Shown here piece after piece: positions 5,690-6,518 of a DNA stretch of 6,518 nucleotides. Origin of the DNA: Candidatus Woesearchaeota archaeon (GTDB taxonomy: Archaea > Nanobdellota > Nanobdellia > Woesearchaeales > WALR01); NCBI GenBank assembly GCA_015522765.1, contig WALR01000078.1, positions 1 through 6,518 of the forward strand, given 5' to 3'. Positions within the stretch are counted from its first letter, which is position 1; each line of letters opens with the position of its first letter. The notes below the pieces were generated by a model. The model ran no database searches. It was not told the DNA's origin and was given only the letters and a program-made list of their open reading frames with translations. Position numbers and translations under genes: made by a program.

Positions 5690-6135
5690 ACAATAAAACA
5701 GGAGAGATTGTCATATGGGCAAGGGGGCACGAGAACATAAGGGCAAGCCACCACTCAACATTAGAGATAACCACGGACAGCGAGGTCAGTCCCAGAGGAG
5801 ACTGCATCGTCGGTGTTGATGCCTCTCCATTAGATGCTTTTAGGAGGCTGCGCAAACTTGCCCATGAAAATCCCTCTAAGAATATTTGCATCCTTATTGA
5901 ATGCATGGGATGCAGGGGAATGAACGATAAGAGTGTCTGCTCTGACAGGGTGTGCGGGAGATTAAACCAGGATTTCAGTTCAGAGAGGGAGATTGTTATA
6001 AGACTCTCCTCCTTCTCCTCTGAGAGGACACTTGTCATCAATGCAGACAAATCAGCGGTTATGCTCAATCCCCTTCTAAGAAAAGGGCTTTCCTCAGGCT
6101 GCAGGATAAAAGTGACCTTTAAAACAGGCGATTAA
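5686..6135 (+). CDS. DUF371 family protein (COG2090), Cys-rich variant
   Basis: A 149-aa conserved archaeal protein of unknown biochemical function, cytosolic with no signal peptide. Family hallmarks I recognise: ARGHENIRASHHSTLEIT (residues 12-29), PRGDCIVGV (36-44) and RTLVINADKSA (114-124) near the C-terminus. Length is normal for the family. The unusual part is residues 73-90, where the familiar members, as I recall them, have a Gly-rich segment without cysteines. Here Cys73-x2-Cys76-x8-Cys85-x4-Cys90 could form a metal site or disulfides; Cys40, Cys68 and Cys139 are also present. The ATG at 5686 follows a weak GAGATGA (5673-5679) with a 6-nt spacer and leaves about nine residues before the first conserved block. 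It is transcribed from the TATA element at 5611-5621, and its stop overlaps the stop of the convergent lgt-like gene. Confidence 0.9.
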   Translation: MNNKTGEIVIWARGHENIRASHHSTLEITTDSEVSPRGDCIVGVDASPLDAFRRLRKLAHENPSKNICILIECMGCRGMNDKSVCSDRVCGRLNQDFSSEREIVIRLSSFSSERTLVINADKSAVMLNPLLRKGLSSGCRIKVTFKTGD

Positions 6136-6518
6136 GAGGGTTCATGCCCTTTCCGCCCAAAAGCTGAACTTCTCTTAAGAAGCCACAATAAGAAGAATGA
6201 GACTGCAAGAAATATCAGGCTGTAATACTGGCCTAGTGTAAATCCGAAGAATCTCGGATCATCCTTCCAGACATCGGTTATTATCCTGCTGAGGGATGTC
6301 AATATAATCATCCAGATAAACAGCCTGCCGCTGAGCCTGTTAGCCCTTATACCCTTTTTTCTTAGCTGTGGTCCGTAAACCCTGAAAAAGAAATAGGTGA
6401 GGATAACGAAAGAGATAAACCTGCCGAGACCATCGTAAAGCTGGGCAGGATGCCTGCATCCCGCATATCCCTGAAAGACAACGCACCAGGGCACATTTGT
6501 AACAGTCCCGACAAGCTC
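6132..6518 (-). CDS. lgt: Prolipoprotein diacylglyceryl transferase (Lgt-like), C-terminal part; 5' end outside window
   Basis: Integral membrane enzyme that in bacteria transfers diacylglycerol from phosphatidylglycerol to the lipobox cysteine of prolipoproteins; an archaeal version would have to use archaeal lipids, which is inference. The frame is open to the right edge, so the GTG at 6494 is internal. Of 128 visible residues, ELVGTVTNVPWCVVF (1-15) aligns with the bacterial GELWGR..DLPW.VVF segment and RHPAQLYD (22-29) with the family motif RHPSQLYE. Then come membrane segments at about 33-48, 64-80 and 96-114, a conserved Arg in SLSRIITD (Arg78) and FGFTLGQYYSL (91-101), matching the bacterial LGF..GQ..S region. 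Missing is the N-terminal half with the HGGL-type and GNFIN motifs. The tail after the last helix is short and basic. It converges on DUF371 with a 4-nt overlap of stop codons. A lipobox protein is encoded at 3100-4293. Confidence 0.88.
   Translation of the reverse strand, partial: ELVGTVTNVPWCVVFQGYAGCRHPAQLYDGLGRFISFVILTYFFFRVYGPQLRKKGIRANRLSGRLFIWMIILTSLSRIITDVWKDDPRFFGFTLGQYYSLIFLAVSFFLLWLLKRSSAFGRKGHEPS

Noticed and set aside
5670..6068. 132-codon minus-strand frame opposite DUF371
   Set aside because: It is antisense to a recognised conserved family, with no family resemblance of its own.
1..6518. CRISPR array, insertion sequence, tRNA/rRNA, or defence-system genes
   Set aside because: No spaced direct repeats of CRISPR size, no transposase or terminal inverted repeats, no cloverleaf-like or rRNA sequence, and no nuclease, helicase or toxin motifs seen in any supported gene.

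Overview
The window looks like ordinary chromosome from an archaeon, most likely a DPANN-type lineage (Woesearchaeota/Pacearchaeota-like). The signs are a DUF371 protein (an archaeal family), an archaeal TATA-type promoter (CTTTTAAATA) about 25-30 nt ahead of a likely transcription start, Shine-Dalgarno sites resembling GGAGGTGAT, AGA/AGG-rich arginine codons, and a short coiled-coil/proline-rich protein of a kind I associate with DPANN genomes. The DnaK/DnaJ proteins are bacterial-like, as expected for archaea that acquired the Hsp70 system by transfer. The phylum assignment is inference; no rRNA or marker gene is present.

Left block, plus strand (1-3060): the C-terminal part of dnaK (5' end outside the window), a HAD-superfamily phosphatase whose start overlaps the end of dnaK, then a complete type I dnaJ. 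All three are tightly packed and probably one operon. DnaK is the ATP-driven chaperone and DnaJ delivers substrate and stimulates its ATPase. The phosphatase between them is the unexpected member.

Middle block, minus strand (5505 down to 3100): three genes that probably form one operon. In transcription order these are a coiled-coil protein with a Pro/Gln/Gly/Met-rich tail, a second highly charged coiled-coil protein with a basic C-terminus, and a secreted lipoprotein with a lipobox, ten N-glycosylation sequons and six further cysteines. The lipoprotein start lies 62 nt inside its upstream neighbour, supported by a strong internal ribosome-binding site. The operon converges on dnaJ across a 39-nt gap.

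Right block (5506-6518): a divergent intergenic region with a good archaeal promoter for the plus strand, a near-perfect 24-nt dyad and an 11-bp-spaced direct repeat. It is followed by a DUF371 gene with an unusual cysteine cluster. On the minus strand, ending tail-to-tail with DUF371 and sharing the TTAA of both stop codons, is the C-terminal half of an Lgt-like prolipoprotein diacylglyceryl transferase. Lgt would be the enzyme that lipidates proteins such as the lipoprotein encoded about 2 kb away. I found no mobile element, CRISPR array, tRNA or rRNA, and nothing I can call a clearly new defence or mobile system. The most worthwhile leads are the lipoprotein/coiled-coil operon with a nearby Lgt, the Cys-rich DUF371 variant and the intergenic dyad.
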